From: Lentzea sp. NBRC 105346
GTDB lineage: Bacteria > Actinomycetota > Actinomycetes > Mycobacteriales > Pseudonocardiaceae
Direction of reading: 5' to 3'
Assembly: GCF_030269605.1 (NCBI RefSeq)
Contig: NZ_BSTQ01000001.1
Span: forward strand, 766,850-830,849
Length of the DNA stretch: 64,000 bases
Shown one piece after another: positions 53,382 through 61,352 of the stretch (positions are counted from its first letter, which is position 1; every line of letters starts with the position of its first letter). Below the pieces are notes generated by a model. The model saw nothing but the letters and a program-made list of their open reading frames with translations. It was not told where the DNA came from and did no database searches. Made by a program: the position numbers and the translations under genes.

Positions 53382-55031
53382 ATGGCATTTCCCAGCGCCG
53401 CTGAATCTGTTCCCGCCGAACGTGCCGCGCGCTACCGGGAAGAGGGCTGGTGGCTGCCGGAACGGATCGGCGATCTGGTACTGCGTGACGCGCCCGGCCG
53501 GGCGGACCGGTGCGCGGCCGTGTCCGGCGACCGCAGCCTCACCTACGGCGAACTGGCGGCGGCCGTCGACCGGGTCACGGCGCACCTGCGCAGGATCGGC
53601 ATCGCGACCGGCGACCGGGTGCTCGTGCAGCTGCCCAACGACCTCGAGTTCCTCGTCCTCGTGCTGGCCCTGATCCGGCTGGGCGCGCCCCCGGTGGTGG
53701 CGATGCCCGCGTTGCGGCAGCACGAGCTGGACCACGTGATCACCGTGACGCGGCCCGTCGCGTTCGCCGTGCCTCGGTACTCGGACAAGTTCGACCACCT
53801 GGGGATGGCCGAGGACCTGAGCCGCCGGCACCCCTGCGTCCGCACGCTGCTGGTGGCGGGCCACGACCGGGACGATCACGTCGACATCGGCGAGCTGTGC
53901 TGGGGGCCCGGCGACGGCGCCCACGACGTGGCCGGCATCGATCCCAGGCACACCGCGCTGTACCTGCTGTCCAGCGGAACCACCGGGCCGCCCAAGGCGA
54001 TCCCCCGCACGCACGAGGCGTTCGGCCACGTCATCCGCACGTCCGCCGAGATATCCGCGCTGGCGCCGGACACCGTGTACCTGGCGCTGATGCCCGCGTC
54101 GCACAGCTTCGTGTTCGGCCACCCCGGCATGCTCGGCACCCTCGCGTGCGGCGGCACCGTCGTGTTCGCGACGCCGGGCGACCCGCGCGACGCACTGGAA
54201 CTCGTTGCGAGAGAACGGGTTTCGCACTGCGCACTGGTGCCGGCGCTGGTGTCCCAATGGCTCTCGGCGGCCGAAGAGTCCACTTGCGATCTGTCGAGCC
54301 TGCGGGTGCTCCAGGTCGGCGGCGCCCGCCTGGACGCGAGCACCGCCCAGCGCATCCACGACGTGCTGGGGTGCCGCGTGCAGCAGGTGTACGGCATGAG
54401 CGAGGGTCTGCTCAACTTCACCCGGCTCGACGACCCGGACGAGGTGGTGCTCGACTCGCAGGGCCGGCCGTCCTCCCCCGGCGACGAGGTGCTCGTGCTC
54501 GACGACGAGGACCGCCCGGTGGCGCCCGGCGGGGTGGGCGAGCTCGTCACCAGGGGGCCGAGCGTCATCGCGGGCTACTACGCGGATCCGGAGACCAACG
54601 CGCGCGCGTTCACCCCGGACGGCTACTACCGCACCGGCGACCTCGTGCGCCGGCTGCCCTCGGGCGACTACGTGGTGTGCGGCCGGATCAAGGACGTGAT
54701 CAACCGCGGTGGCGAGAAGATCGCGGCCGACGAACTGGAGGCGCTGCTGCTGGCACACCCGTCGGTACGTCAGGTGGCGGCGGTCGCGATGCCGCACCAG
54801 CTCTACGGCGAGGCCGTGTGCCTGTACGTGGTTCCGGCCGGCGACGACCGGCCGCGGCTCCCCGAGCTGCGGCGCTTTCTCGGCGGGCGCGGGCTGGCCG
54901 CGTTCAAGCTGCCCGCGCGCGTGGAGTTCGTCGACGCGCTGCCGATGAAGGGCGTCGGAAAGATCGACAAGGTCGCGTTGCGCCGGCGGATCGCCGACCG
55001 GGTCGCGGCCGAGCAACCGACCCGAGCGTGA
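53382..55031 (+). CDS. Stand-alone aryl acid-AMP ligase (DhbE/EntE family)
   Basis: 549 residues of the 2,3-dihydroxybenzoate-AMP ligase family: SSGTTGPPKAIP phosphate loop, RVLQVGGARLDA, QQVYGMSEGLLNFTRLDDP, YYRTGDLVRR, GRIKDVINRGGEKI and the C-terminal K of MKGVGKIDK. It activates an aromatic or heteroaromatic acid with ATP and loads a partner carrier, here probably the N-terminal ACP of the NRPS. The substrate-pocket motif of DhbE (H-N-Y-x3-S) reads H241-S242-F243-x3-H247, so neither dihydroxybenzoate nor salicylate is a safe prediction. First gene of a + strand operon; the stop overlaps an alternative GTG of the P450 gene. Confidence 0.92.
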   Translation: MAFPSAAESVPAERAARYREEGWWLPERIGDLVLRDAPGRADRCAAVSGDRSLTYGELAAAVDRVTAHLRRIGIATGDRVLVQLPNDLEFLVLVLALIRLGAPPVVAMPALRQHELDHVITVTRPVAFAVPRYSDKFDHLGMAEDLSRRHPCVRTLLVAGHDRDDHVDIGELCWGPGDGAHDVAGIDPRHTALYLLSSGTTGPPKAIPRTHEAFGHVIRTSAEISALAPDTVYLALMPASHSFVFGHPGMLGTLACGGTVVFATPGDPRDALELVARERVSHCALVPALVSQWLSAAEESTCDLSSLRVLQVGGARLDASTAQRIHDVLGCRVQQVYGMSEGLLNFTRLDDPDEVVLDSQGRPSSPGDEVLVLDDEDRPVAPGGVGELVTRGPSVIAGYYADPETNARAFTPDGYYRTGDLVRRLPSGDYVVCGRIKDVINRGGEKIAADELEALLLAHPSVRQVAAVAMPHQLYGEAVCLYVVPAGDDRPRLPELRRFLGGRGLAAFKLPARVEFVDALPMKGVGKIDKVALRRRIADRVAAEQPTRA

Positions 55032-55039
55032 GGCCGAAC

Positions 55040-56245
55040 ATGCCGGATGCCAGCATCGTCCTGGACCACGAGTTCCTGCAGGATCCGCACCGTCTCTACA
55101 CCAAGTTGCGCGAGGAGGCGCCCGCGCATCGGGTCGTCTCGCCGGACGGGCTGAGCGCGTGGCTGGTGACCGACTACGAGCACGCCGCCGCGCTGCTCAA
55201 CGATCCGCGGCTGCGCAAGGACGCACAGGGAGCGGCACCCCTGTTCGTGCGGCACCTGCGCGACCCCGAGCGCGCGATCGGTCAGGACATCAACACCAAC
55301 CTGCTGACCTCCGATCCGCCCGACCACACGCGGCTGCGCCGGCTGGTCAACAAGGCGTTCACCCCCCGCACTGTCGAACGACTGCGGCCGCGGATCGAAC
55401 AGATCGCCGACGAACTGCTGGACGCCATCCCCGACGGCACCACCGTCGACCTGATCGAGGCGCTGGCGTATCCCTTGCCCACCACCATGATCTGCGAGCT
55501 GCTCGGTGTGCCCGCCGAGGACCGCACGCGGTTCGGCGCGTGGACGTCGGCGATGCTCGCCTCGGAAGCCGACGCCCAGCAGGTGCGCGACGCGGGCGTC
55601 AACATGGGCGGCTATCTGGCCCAGCTGGTCGCGGACAAGCGCGTCCACCCCGGTGACGACGTGATCACCGCCCTGGTCCGGGCCAGGGACGACGAGGACC
55701 GGCTCAACGAGGTCGAGCTGACGTCGATGGCGTTCAACCTGCTGGTCGCCGGACTCGAGACGACGGTCAACCTGATCGGCAACAGCGCCTTCGCGCTGCT
55801 GGCGAACCCCGCCGCGCTCGCGGCGCTGCGCGCGGACCCGGCACAGCTGCCCGCGGCGGTCGAGGAGTTCCTGCGCTACGAGCCGCCGCTGTACGTCAGC
55901 ACCCTGCGGTACACTGCGGAACCCGTGGCGGTCGGCGAGGTCACCATTCCCGAGGGCGAGTTCGTCCTCGTGTCGCTGTCCGCCGCGTGCCGCGATCCAC
56001 GCCGGTTCCCCGACCCCGACTCGCTGGACTTCGGCCGCGGCACCACCGGTCATCTGGCGTTCGGGTACGGAATCCACTACTGCATCGGCGCGCCGCTCGC
56101 ACGGATGGAGACCGAAGTCCTGTTCCGCAAGCTGATCGAACGCTTCTCCGTCTGGTCCCCGGCCGTCCCGCTCACCGAGCTGCGCTGGCGGCACAGCTGG
56201 ATCATCCGCGGGCTCGAGCGGCTGCCCGTGCGGTTCGGGAGGTGA
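55040..56245 (+). CDS. Cytochrome P450
   Basis: 401 residues, a typical soluble actinobacterial P450. The I-helix oxygen-binding motif is AGLETT, the K-helix E-x-x-R is EEFLRY, and the heme loop is FGYGIHYCIG with Cys348 as thiolate ligand. ATG at 55040 has GTGAGG six bases upstream; a GTG at 55028, overlapping the ligase stop as GTGA, would add four residues. Position between the aryl-AMP ligase and the LOG gene suggests it oxidises either the aryl starter or the finished chain. Which of the two cannot be told. Confidence 0.93.
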   Translation: MPDASIVLDHEFLQDPHRLYTKLREEAPAHRVVSPDGLSAWLVTDYEHAAALLNDPRLRKDAQGAAPLFVRHLRDPERAIGQDINTNLLTSDPPDHTRLRRLVNKAFTPRTVERLRPRIEQIADELLDAIPDGTTVDLIEALAYPLPTTMICELLGVPAEDRTRFGAWTSAMLASEADAQQVRDAGVNMGGYLAQLVADKRVHPGDDVITALVRARDDEDRLNEVELTSMAFNLLVAGLETTVNLIGNSAFALLANPAALAALRADPAQLPAAVEEFLRYEPPLYVSTLRYTAEPVAVGEVTIPEGEFVLVSLSAACRDPRRFPDPDSLDFGRGTTGHLAFGYGIHYCIGAPLARMETEVLFRKLIERFSVWSPAVPLTELRWRHSWIIRGLERLPVRFGR

Positions 56246-56247
56246 CC

Positions 56248-56802
56248 ATGGGCTACTCGGTCGGTGTCTTCTGCGGCTCCTCTCCCGACATCGCCCCGCA
56301 CTATCTCCGGCTGGCCGCCGGGGTCGGCACCGCGATCGCCGAACGGCGCTGGACCCTGGTCTCCGGCGGCGAACACGTCTCCATGATGGGCGCGGTCGCG
56401 GTGGCCGCCCGCGCCGGCGGCGGGCGCACAGTGGGTGTCGTGTCGCGCAACCTGCTGCACAAGGCCGATCGCGACGCCGACGAGCTGGTGATCACCGAGT
56501 CCATGTCCGCGCGGAAGGCGGAGCTGCTGGCCCGGTCCGACGCGCTCCTGGTGCTGCCGGGCGGGGTCGGCACCTGCGACGAGTTCTTCGAGGTGTGGAC
56601 GGCCCGCATGGTCGGCCTGCACGCGAAACCGATCGTGGTGCTCGACGTCGACGGGTTCTACACCGGACTGCTGGCGTGGCTGGGCGACGCCCATGATCAC
56701 GGTTTCGTCCGATCTTCGTCGCTCGCGGCGGTGACCAGCGCGCGGACCGTGGCGCAGGCCCTCGACGCCTGCGCGGGCGCCCCGTCCTCGCACGCTGCGT
56801 GA
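56248..56802 (+). CDS. LOG-family (TIGR00730) nucleotide phosphoribohydrolase
   Basis: 184 residues with the family signature PGGVGTCDEFFE and the upstream M-x-x-R-K (SMSARKAELL). The first glycine-rich loop is altered: SGGEHVSMMG instead of the usual G-G-G-x-x-G-L-M-G. LOG proteins cleave nucleoside 5'-monophosphates (classically cytokinin ribotides) to free base and ribose 5-phosphate. It starts 3 bp after the P450 stop in the same operon, so it was probably recruited to the cluster, perhaps to release a base used in biosynthesis (speculation). The operon ends with the hairpin at 56939-56975. Confidence 0.85.
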   Translation: MGYSVGVFCGSSPDIAPHYLRLAAGVGTAIAERRWTLVSGGEHVSMMGAVAVAARAGGGRTVGVVSRNLLHKADRDADELVITESMSARKAELLARSDALLVLPGGVGTCDEFFEVWTARMVGLHAKPIVVLDVDGFYTGLLAWLGDAHDHGFVRSSSLAAVTSARTVAQALDACAGAPSSHAA

Positions 56803-56938
56803 CACGCCAGAACGGCGCGACGTTCACCAGTGGCTCGTGCCCGCCGGCTGCAGGGCCGGCTCCACGGCCGCGGGAGACGTGGTCCGATGGGTGCGGATGC
56901 CCGGCGCGATGACGTCGGGACCGAGGTTAGCCCCATGG

Positions 56939-56975
56939 AAACGGCCTGCCGCGCAACGCGTTCAGGACAGGCCGT
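56939..56975 (+). terminator. Probable terminator of the ligase-P450-LOG operon
   Basis: AACGGCCTG (56939-56947) pairs perfectly with CAGGCCGTT (56967-56975) around a 19-base loop. The stem sequence is related to the kamA terminator. It lies 136 bp after the LOG stop. Confidence 0.55.
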
Positions 56976-57230
56976 TCCCATACCGGCCGCGGACGCGCCG
57001 GGCGCGCGGCTCCCCGATCGTCGCCTCGAAGGTCCTATGTGGACAGATTTCGGCGAGTACTGCTCTCTCGGGGCGTTCCTCCATCCGGGTGCTGTCCGTT
57101 TCGCGATGGACGAAATGGGGCACAGTGGAGGCCGTGCTCGATTCGACCAAGTGGCGCAGCCTCGTTCGCGAATACTCGGTGCTGGACCACGACGAATCAA
57201 CCACTTCGTGCCTCAGTCCGTGAAGCAAAT
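56976..57230. other. Intergenic region without a recognisable gene
   Basis: Together with 56803-56938, this stretch separates the biosynthetic operon from the protease gene. Short open frames exist on both strands but none has family resemblance or the strong third-position GC bias of the neighbours. I see nothing I can name. Confidence 0.4.
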
Positions 57231-57268
57231 GCGGATGCCCGGCTGTACAGGAGCAGCCGGGCATCCGC
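57231..57268 (-). terminator. Terminator of the protease gene
   Basis: A perfect 15-bp stem, GCGGATGCCCGGCTG (57231-57245) with its complement at 57254-57268 and an 8-base loop, starting 5 bp past the protease stop codon. Confidence 0.85.
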
Positions 57269-57273
57269 GCGGA

Positions 57274-57987
57274 TCAGGGCAGTGTCCCCACCTGCTGGCT
57301 GATCCAGGTCCGGACGCTGGTCAGGTCGACGTAGATGGACGGCCCGGCGCCACAGGCGGAGGTGGTGCCGCGGCTGTCGCTGCCGATCTGCCGCCACACG
57401 CCGTTGACCTTGGTGATCTGCGGCCCGCCCGAGTCGCCGTAGCAGTCACCGCCCTTGTTCGGGTTGTTGGTGCAGATCTCGGTGGCGGACCGGATGCCCC
57501 GGCACTTGCTGTCGGCCAGGATCGACGTGTCGAACTCGTGGTTGGCCACCGGAGCGCTGCCGCAGCCGCGAGTCGGACAGGTCACTCCCCAGCCGAGCAG
57601 CCGGGTCGCGGTGCCCGGCGGGCCGGACTGGACTGGAATCGCGATCGGCTGGTGCGTCACCGAGTCGGCGAGCTGCAACAGCTTGACGTCCTCGGTGGGG
57701 TGGCTGACGCCGCGGGTGACCTTCACGACGGTACCGCCTTTGGTCCGGTCGTTGCTGCCGACCCGGACCGAGGAGGGCGTCGAACAGTGTTTGGCGGTGA
57801 GCGCCCAGTTCGCCTTGATCAGCGAACCGGTGCAACCGCCGGTGTAGACCATGAAGGTGTAGTTCTCGGTTGCCGGACGCCCGCCGACGATGAACGGGGT
57901 GGGTGTATCCGAAGCGGTGGCGGCCGGTGCCGACACCACACCGGCCGCCGCGACCGTCAGGCCGATCAGCAGAGAGCGTAATTTCAT
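57274..57987 (-). CDS. Secreted trypsin-like serine protease (S1 family)
   Basis: 237 residues. A signal peptide (MKLRSLLIGLTVAAAGVVSA, cleavage near ATA-S) precedes a short propeptide and IVGG at 33-36, the zymogen activation site of S1 proteases. The catalytic triad is His67 (LTAKHC), Asp100 (TEDVKLLQL) and Ser186 (CYGDSGGP). Six or more cysteines fit extracellular disulfides. At the S1 pocket base, the residue six before Ser186 is Gly/Asp (KGGDCYGDS), compatible with trypsin-like or broader specificity. Monocistronic with its own terminator. The SSI-type inhibitor gene at 58251-58649 is upstream on the same strand. Confidence 0.93.
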   Translation of the reverse strand: MKLRSLLIGLTVAAAGVVSAPAATASDTPTPFIVGGRPATENYTFMVYTGGCTGSLIKANWALTAKHCSTPSSVRVGSNDRTKGGTVVKVTRGVSHPTEDVKLLQLADSVTHQPIAIPVQSGPPGTATRLLGWGVTCPTRGCGSAPVANHEFDTSILADSKCRGIRSATEICTNNPNKGGDCYGDSGGPQITKVNGVWRQIGSDSRGTTSACGAGPSIYVDLTSVRTWISQQVGTLP

Positions 57988-58124
57988 TCGTAACTCCGTT
58001 GCGCCGCAGAACTTTCAGTCCGCGGCGGCGGCAGCAACAAACGCTATTGGCTGGTCGGTCTCCGGTCTGCCTCCGTTTGCCGGAACCGGGACCGGCGCCG
58101 GTCTCGTTTGGGCAGTGGACTCGC

Positions 58125-58250
58125 CTGGGCAGGGACGCCTCCACCGTCCGGTGCGAGACGCTCCCGCCCCTGATCGAGGGCCTCGGCCGGCGCACCTACC
58201 TCCCGCCGCGCTGGGTGCACGACCTGGCGATCATGCGCGCCGAGCCCCCG
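58125..58250 (+). pseudogene. Unidentified gene remnant
   Basis: The + strand frame reading RTYLPPRWVHDLAIMRAEPP has almost uniformly G or C in third positions, as in real genes here, yet has no plausible start and fades at the 3' end of the inhibitor gene. I cannot assign a family. The remainder of 57988-58250 holds the protease upstream region. Confidence 0.3.
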
Positions 58251-58649
58251 CTAGAAGGTGAACACCGATCCTGTCTCACTGCGCAGCACACACGAGTTCG
58301 GGAACGTTTCCACGTACTCGACGGTCTGGCCACGCCACGTGCCGATCGCGCTCACCGTGACCGGTGAGTACTCGAAGGTGCAGTACGTCGAGCCCAGGTC
58401 ACCGGGCAGCTTGGTGAAATCACCGCCGGCCGCCGTGATCTCGTCGCACGCCACGGACGCACGCGGGTGGTCGCCACCGGCCGGGCCGCACCGCAGCTCC
58501 GTCACGTTGTTCGTGCCGTTCTCCTGCTGGTGCACCGCCAAGAGCAGGTCGGCCGGCTCCGCGGCCCCTGCGATCCCAGGCGAAGCCAGCGGAACGGCCA
58601 GCCCGGTCGCGGCGAGCATGGACATCACAAGGATTCGCTTTCTGGTCAT
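58251..58649 (-). CDS. Subtilisin inhibitor-like (SSI family) secreted protease inhibitor
   Basis: 132 residues: signal peptide (RKRILVMSMLAATGLAVPLA) and a mature domain of about 100 residues. It contains LRCGPAGGDHP, ACDEITAAGGD, YCTFEYSPVTVSAIGTWRG and the C-terminus SVFTF, all SSI hallmarks. Four cysteines (54, 68, 90, 120) match the two SSI disulfides. Aligning to SSI (C-P-M-V-Y), the reactive-site P1 residue is Phe92, suggesting inhibition of subtilisin- or chymotrypsin-like enzymes. The ATG at 58649 has GGAGG only one base upstream, an unusually tight spacing; a downstream Met in the signal peptide is an alternative start. Confidence 0.9.
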   Translation of the reverse strand: MTRKRILVMSMLAATGLAVPLASPGIAGAAEPADLLLAVHQQENGTNNVTELRCGPAGGDHPRASVACDEITAAGGDFTKLPGDLGSTYCTFEYSPVTVSAIGTWRGQTVEYVETFPNSCVLRSETGSVFTF

Positions 58650-58799
58650 GCCTCCGGGGTAACCGCGATCGCCGCCCGGAACACGACCTGTCACCAAGAT
58701 TTCGAACTTCGGGGCGGCTTGGAATCCTTGGTGCACAAGGGTTTCCGGTTCGACGCCGGGCGGACTTCACTGGTCCGCCCAGTACTCTCCGGACACCGT

Positions 58800-58990
58800 G
58801 GACACTCCGGCCCATCGCCACGGCGGACCCGAAGGCCACCTTCATCGAGAGCAACACCTCCACCAGGAACACCACGTGGGTGGATCTGTCGTAGGCCCAC
58901 AGGCCGAGGCCGGTGCCGGAGACCGTGTCCTTGATCCGGCGGTCGGTGGCGCCGAGGACGATCGCGTGCCCGGCGGGTGCGGCCCCGGCG
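58800..58990 (-). pseudogene. Unidentified gene remnant
   Basis: On the minus strand the frame DTVSGTGLGLWAYDRSTHVV followed by FLVEVLLSMKVAFGSAVAMG shows strong third-position GC bias and a plausible amphipathic protein sequence. No start codon in good context or credible C-terminus is present. The remaining part of 58650-59055 shows no gene. No family recognised. Confidence 0.3.
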
Positions 58991-59055
58991 GGTACAGCCA
59001 GTCGAGAGGAAGCCCAGCGGTGTTTCGCCTGCCCACGGAGCGGGTAGCAGGTGTT

Positions 59056-59490
59056 ATGCGGCGCTGGTTGCTGGCCGGGACGGTCGTGGTGGTGGCGCTC
59101 GGCGCCATCGGCCTCGGACTGCTGCCCACCACTGAGGACGGCTTCCGGTCGACCGCGGTGACCAGTGCGCGCGACACCAGGTCGGCGGTGCTCAGCACCC
59201 GCGAGGTCGGCGCCGCCGCGCTACGCGGCCGCGTGTTGCAGTCCTATGTGAACATTGCCGTTCAGCGAGCGCGGGACCAGGTGTCCACGGCCATCACCGA
59301 CCTGGTGGACACCGAGGTGCCCGGCCCGTCGTCGCAGCGGCTGCGCGACGAGGTGCTGCCGATGCTCACCCGCTCCGCCGCCCGGATCAACGACGTCGCC
59401 ACCGCGAGCTCCACGGAGGACCGGGACGCGTTGTCCCGGGCCGTCGACGAGCTGAGCGGTCTGGCCGGCGAACTCGGCGGTGTCCGGTGA
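59056..59490 (+). CDS. Small membrane-anchored protein of unknown function
   Basis: 144 residues. The N-terminus MRRWLLAGTVVVVALGAIGL is a single transmembrane anchor or uncleaved signal. The rest (about 25-144) is helical, with many Ala, Arg, Asp and Ser, and lies outside the membrane. I recognise no domain. Its stop overlaps the GTG of the Nramp-like gene, so it is the first gene of a four-gene operon and may be an accessory of the transporter. The ATG at 59056 is preceded by AGGTG. Confidence 0.75.
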   Translation: MRRWLLAGTVVVVALGAIGLGLLPTTEDGFRSTAVTSARDTRSAVLSTREVGAAALRGRVLQSYVNIAVQRARDQVSTAITDLVDTEVPGPSSQRLRDEVLPMLTRSAARINDVATASSTEDRDALSRAVDELSGLAGELGGVR

Positions 59491-60716
59491 AACGCGTCTT
59501 CGCCATCACCCTCGGCATCCTCACCGCGATCGGTGGGTTCGTCGACATCGGCGATCTCGTCGCGAACGCGGTGACCGGCGCCCGGTTCGGCATGCGGCTG
59601 GCCTGGGTGGTCGTCGTCGGCGTCATCGGCATCTGCGTGTACGCGGAGATGTGCGGGCGGGTGGCCGCGGTGAGCGGGCGCCCGGTGTTCGACCTCGTGC
59701 GCGAGCGGCTCGGTCCCCGCATCGGGCTGACGAACCTCATCGGGTCCTATCTGGCCACGCTGTTCACGCTTTCGGCGGAGATCGGCGGTGTCGCGATCGC
59801 GGTCGAGCTGGCGACGAGCGTGCACTACCTGCTGTGGGTGCCGATCGCGGCGTTCGTCGTGTGGGTGGTCATATGGCGGGTGAAGTTCGAGATGATGGAA
59901 CGGATCTTCGGCCTCGCCGGCCTCTCGCTCGTCGTGTTCGTCGTCGCGCTGATCCAGCTCGCGCCGCCGTGGGGGCAGCTCGCCGGGCAGGCGGTGACGC
60001 CGGTCGTCCCGGCCGGGGAGGACTGGGCCACCTACGGTTTCTTCGCGGTCGCACTGTTCGCCGCGGCACTCACGCCGTACGAGGTGTTCTTCTTCTCCAG
60101 CGGTGGCGTGGAGGAACGCTGGACCCGCAAGGATCTCGTGGTCTCGCGGCTCAACGTGTTCATCGGCTTTCCGTTGGGCGGCCTGCTGTCCCTGGGCGTG
60201 ATGGGGACGGCGGCGACGTTGTTCCTGCCGCTCGGGGTGCGGGTGGAGAGCCTGGACCAGGTCGCGCTGCCGGTCGCCGTGGCGCTGGGCAAGCTCGGCC
60301 TCGCCGTGGTCATCCTCGGGTTCTTCGCCGCCACGTTCGGCGCGGCGCTCGAGACGGGTCTGTCGGCGGGCTACACGATCGCGCAGTACTTCGGCTGGCA
60401 GTGGGGAAAGCTCGTCCGCCCGCGCGAGGCCGCCCGGTTCCACACCGTGGTGCTGGTGAGCATCCTGATCGGGGTGGCCATGCTGCTCACCACCACGGAC
60501 CCGATCATGATCACCGAGTACTCACTGGTGTTCAGCGCGGTCGCGCTGCCGCTGACCTACCTGCCGATCCTCATCGTCGCGAACGACCGCGACTACCTCG
60601 GCGACCAGGTGAACAGCCGCACGGCCAACGCCCTCGGCGTGACCTACCTCGTGATCATTCTCGTCGTCGCAGTGGCCGCCGTGCCACTGATGATCATCTC
60701 CGGGATGGGCGGATGA
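59487..60716 (+). CDS. Nramp-like divalent metal transporter family protein
   Basis: 409 residues with about ten to eleven hydrophobic segments in the LeuT-fold Nramp arrangement. In Nramp the metal is held by D-P-G-N in helix 1 and M-P-H-N in helix 6. Here these positions read D-I-G-D (GGFVDIGDLVA) and T-P-Y-E (LTPYEVFFFSSGG), replacing the methionine and both asparagines and adding acids. The protein is therefore a divergent clade member, perhaps transporting Mg2+ or another ion rather than Mn2+/Fe2+ (inference). GTG start overlaps the preceding gene; the ATGA overlap with the PRC-barrel gene downstream ties them into one operon. Confidence 0.85.
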   Translation: MKRVFAITLGILTAIGGFVDIGDLVANAVTGARFGMRLAWVVVVGVIGICVYAEMCGRVAAVSGRPVFDLVRERLGPRIGLTNLIGSYLATLFTLSAEIGGVAIAVELATSVHYLLWVPIAAFVVWVVIWRVKFEMMERIFGLAGLSLVVFVVALIQLAPPWGQLAGQAVTPVVPAGEDWATYGFFAVALFAAALTPYEVFFFSSGGVEERWTRKDLVVSRLNVFIGFPLGGLLSLGVMGTAATLFLPLGVRVESLDQVALPVAVALGKLGLAVVILGFFAATFGAALETGLSAGYTIAQYFGWQWGKLVRPREAARFHTVVLVSILIGVAMLLTTTDPIMITEYSLVFSAVALPLTYLPILIVANDRDYLGDQVNSRTANALGVTYLVIILVVAVAAVPLMIISGMGG

Positions 60717-61102
60717 AGATCCCCGATCCGCTGCGCGTCGACTTCCACCTGCTGGACCGGCAGGTGGTCGATCCCGACGGCTACCTCATCGGCAAGGTCG
60801 ACGACGTGGAGGTGTCGGTCGGCGAGGACGGTGTGCCCGTCGTGACCGCGATCCACATCGGACAGCACGCGCTGGGCAACCGGATCGGCGGCGTGATCGG
60901 GCGCTGGCTGGCCGCCACCGCCCGGCGGCTGCACGAGACCGGTGACCCGCGGCCGCTGCGGGTGCCGTTCGAGCTCGTGCACAAAGTGGACAGTGCGGTC
61001 GTGCTGTCCGTGCGGCACGAGCTCATGGACCCCTCGGCGTTGGAGATATGGTTGCGCGACAACGTGATCGGCCGCATTCCGGGAGCGCGTGATGCTGGCT
61101 AG
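60713..61102 (+). CDS. PRC-barrel domain protein
   Basis: 129 residues. FHLLDRQVVDPDGYLIGKVD and the following beta-rich stretch match a PRC-barrel (L-x-G-x-x-V-x-D-x-x-G-x-x-I-G-K-V-x-D). A basic middle (RWLAATARRLHETGDPRPLR) and a C-terminal second half-barrel-like segment (VPFELVHKVDSAVVLSVR) follow. PRC barrels mediate protein interactions. It is translationally coupled to the Nramp-like gene and may be its cytoplasmic regulator or partner. Confidence 0.85.
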   Translation: MKIPDPLRVDFHLLDRQVVDPDGYLIGKVDDVEVSVGEDGVPVVTAIHIGQHALGNRIGGVIGRWLAATARRLHETGDPRPLRVPFELVHKVDSAVVLSVRHELMDPSALEIWLRDNVIGRIPGARDAG

Positions 61103-61352
61103 TGACTATCTGGGCCGGACCGTGCGCGACGCCGACGGCCAGGAGCTCGGCCGGGTGGCGGACCTGATCGCCCAGGTCGGCGAGGACGGCACACCCCGCA
61201 TGGTCGCCGTACTGGTCACGCCGCGGTGGCGCGGCCGGCTGCTCGGGTACGAACGGCCCGGCGTGCAAGGGCCGTGGGTCTTCGACAAGCTCGCCGGGTG
61301 GCTGCACCGCGGCACGCGCGAGATCCCGTGGGACGAAGTGCGCTGGGAGTGA
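61092..61352 (+). CDS. Small PRC-barrel domain protein
   Basis: 86 residues, a minimal PRC barrel: LGRTVRDADGQELGRVADLI then TPRMVAVLVTPRWRGRLLGY and the C-terminal IPWDEVRWE. ATG at 61092 has GGGAG six bases upstream; a GTG three bases earlier would add one residue. It overlaps the previous PRC-barrel gene by 11 bp. Second PRC protein of the transporter operon, and its last gene; the convergent decarboxylase gene ends at the very next base. Confidence 0.85.
   Translation: MLASDYLGRTVRDADGQELGRVADLIAQVGEDGTPRMVAVLVTPRWRGRLLGYERPGVQGPWVFDKLAGWLHRGTREIPWDEVRWE

Noticed and set aside
53510..55039. A fused ligase-P450 protein in the P450 frame
   Set aside because: The upstream part of that frame is a shadow of the ligase gene; the P450 has its own ATG and ribosome-binding site at 55040.
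53349..56194. Long open frames antisense to the ligase and P450 genes
   Set aside because: They lack family motifs and their composition is that expected from the complement of high-GC codons; typical actinobacterial shadows.
56962..57264. A minus-strand gene of about 100 codons
   Set aside because: It would contain one arm of the protease terminator, has no family likeness and has poor codon bias.
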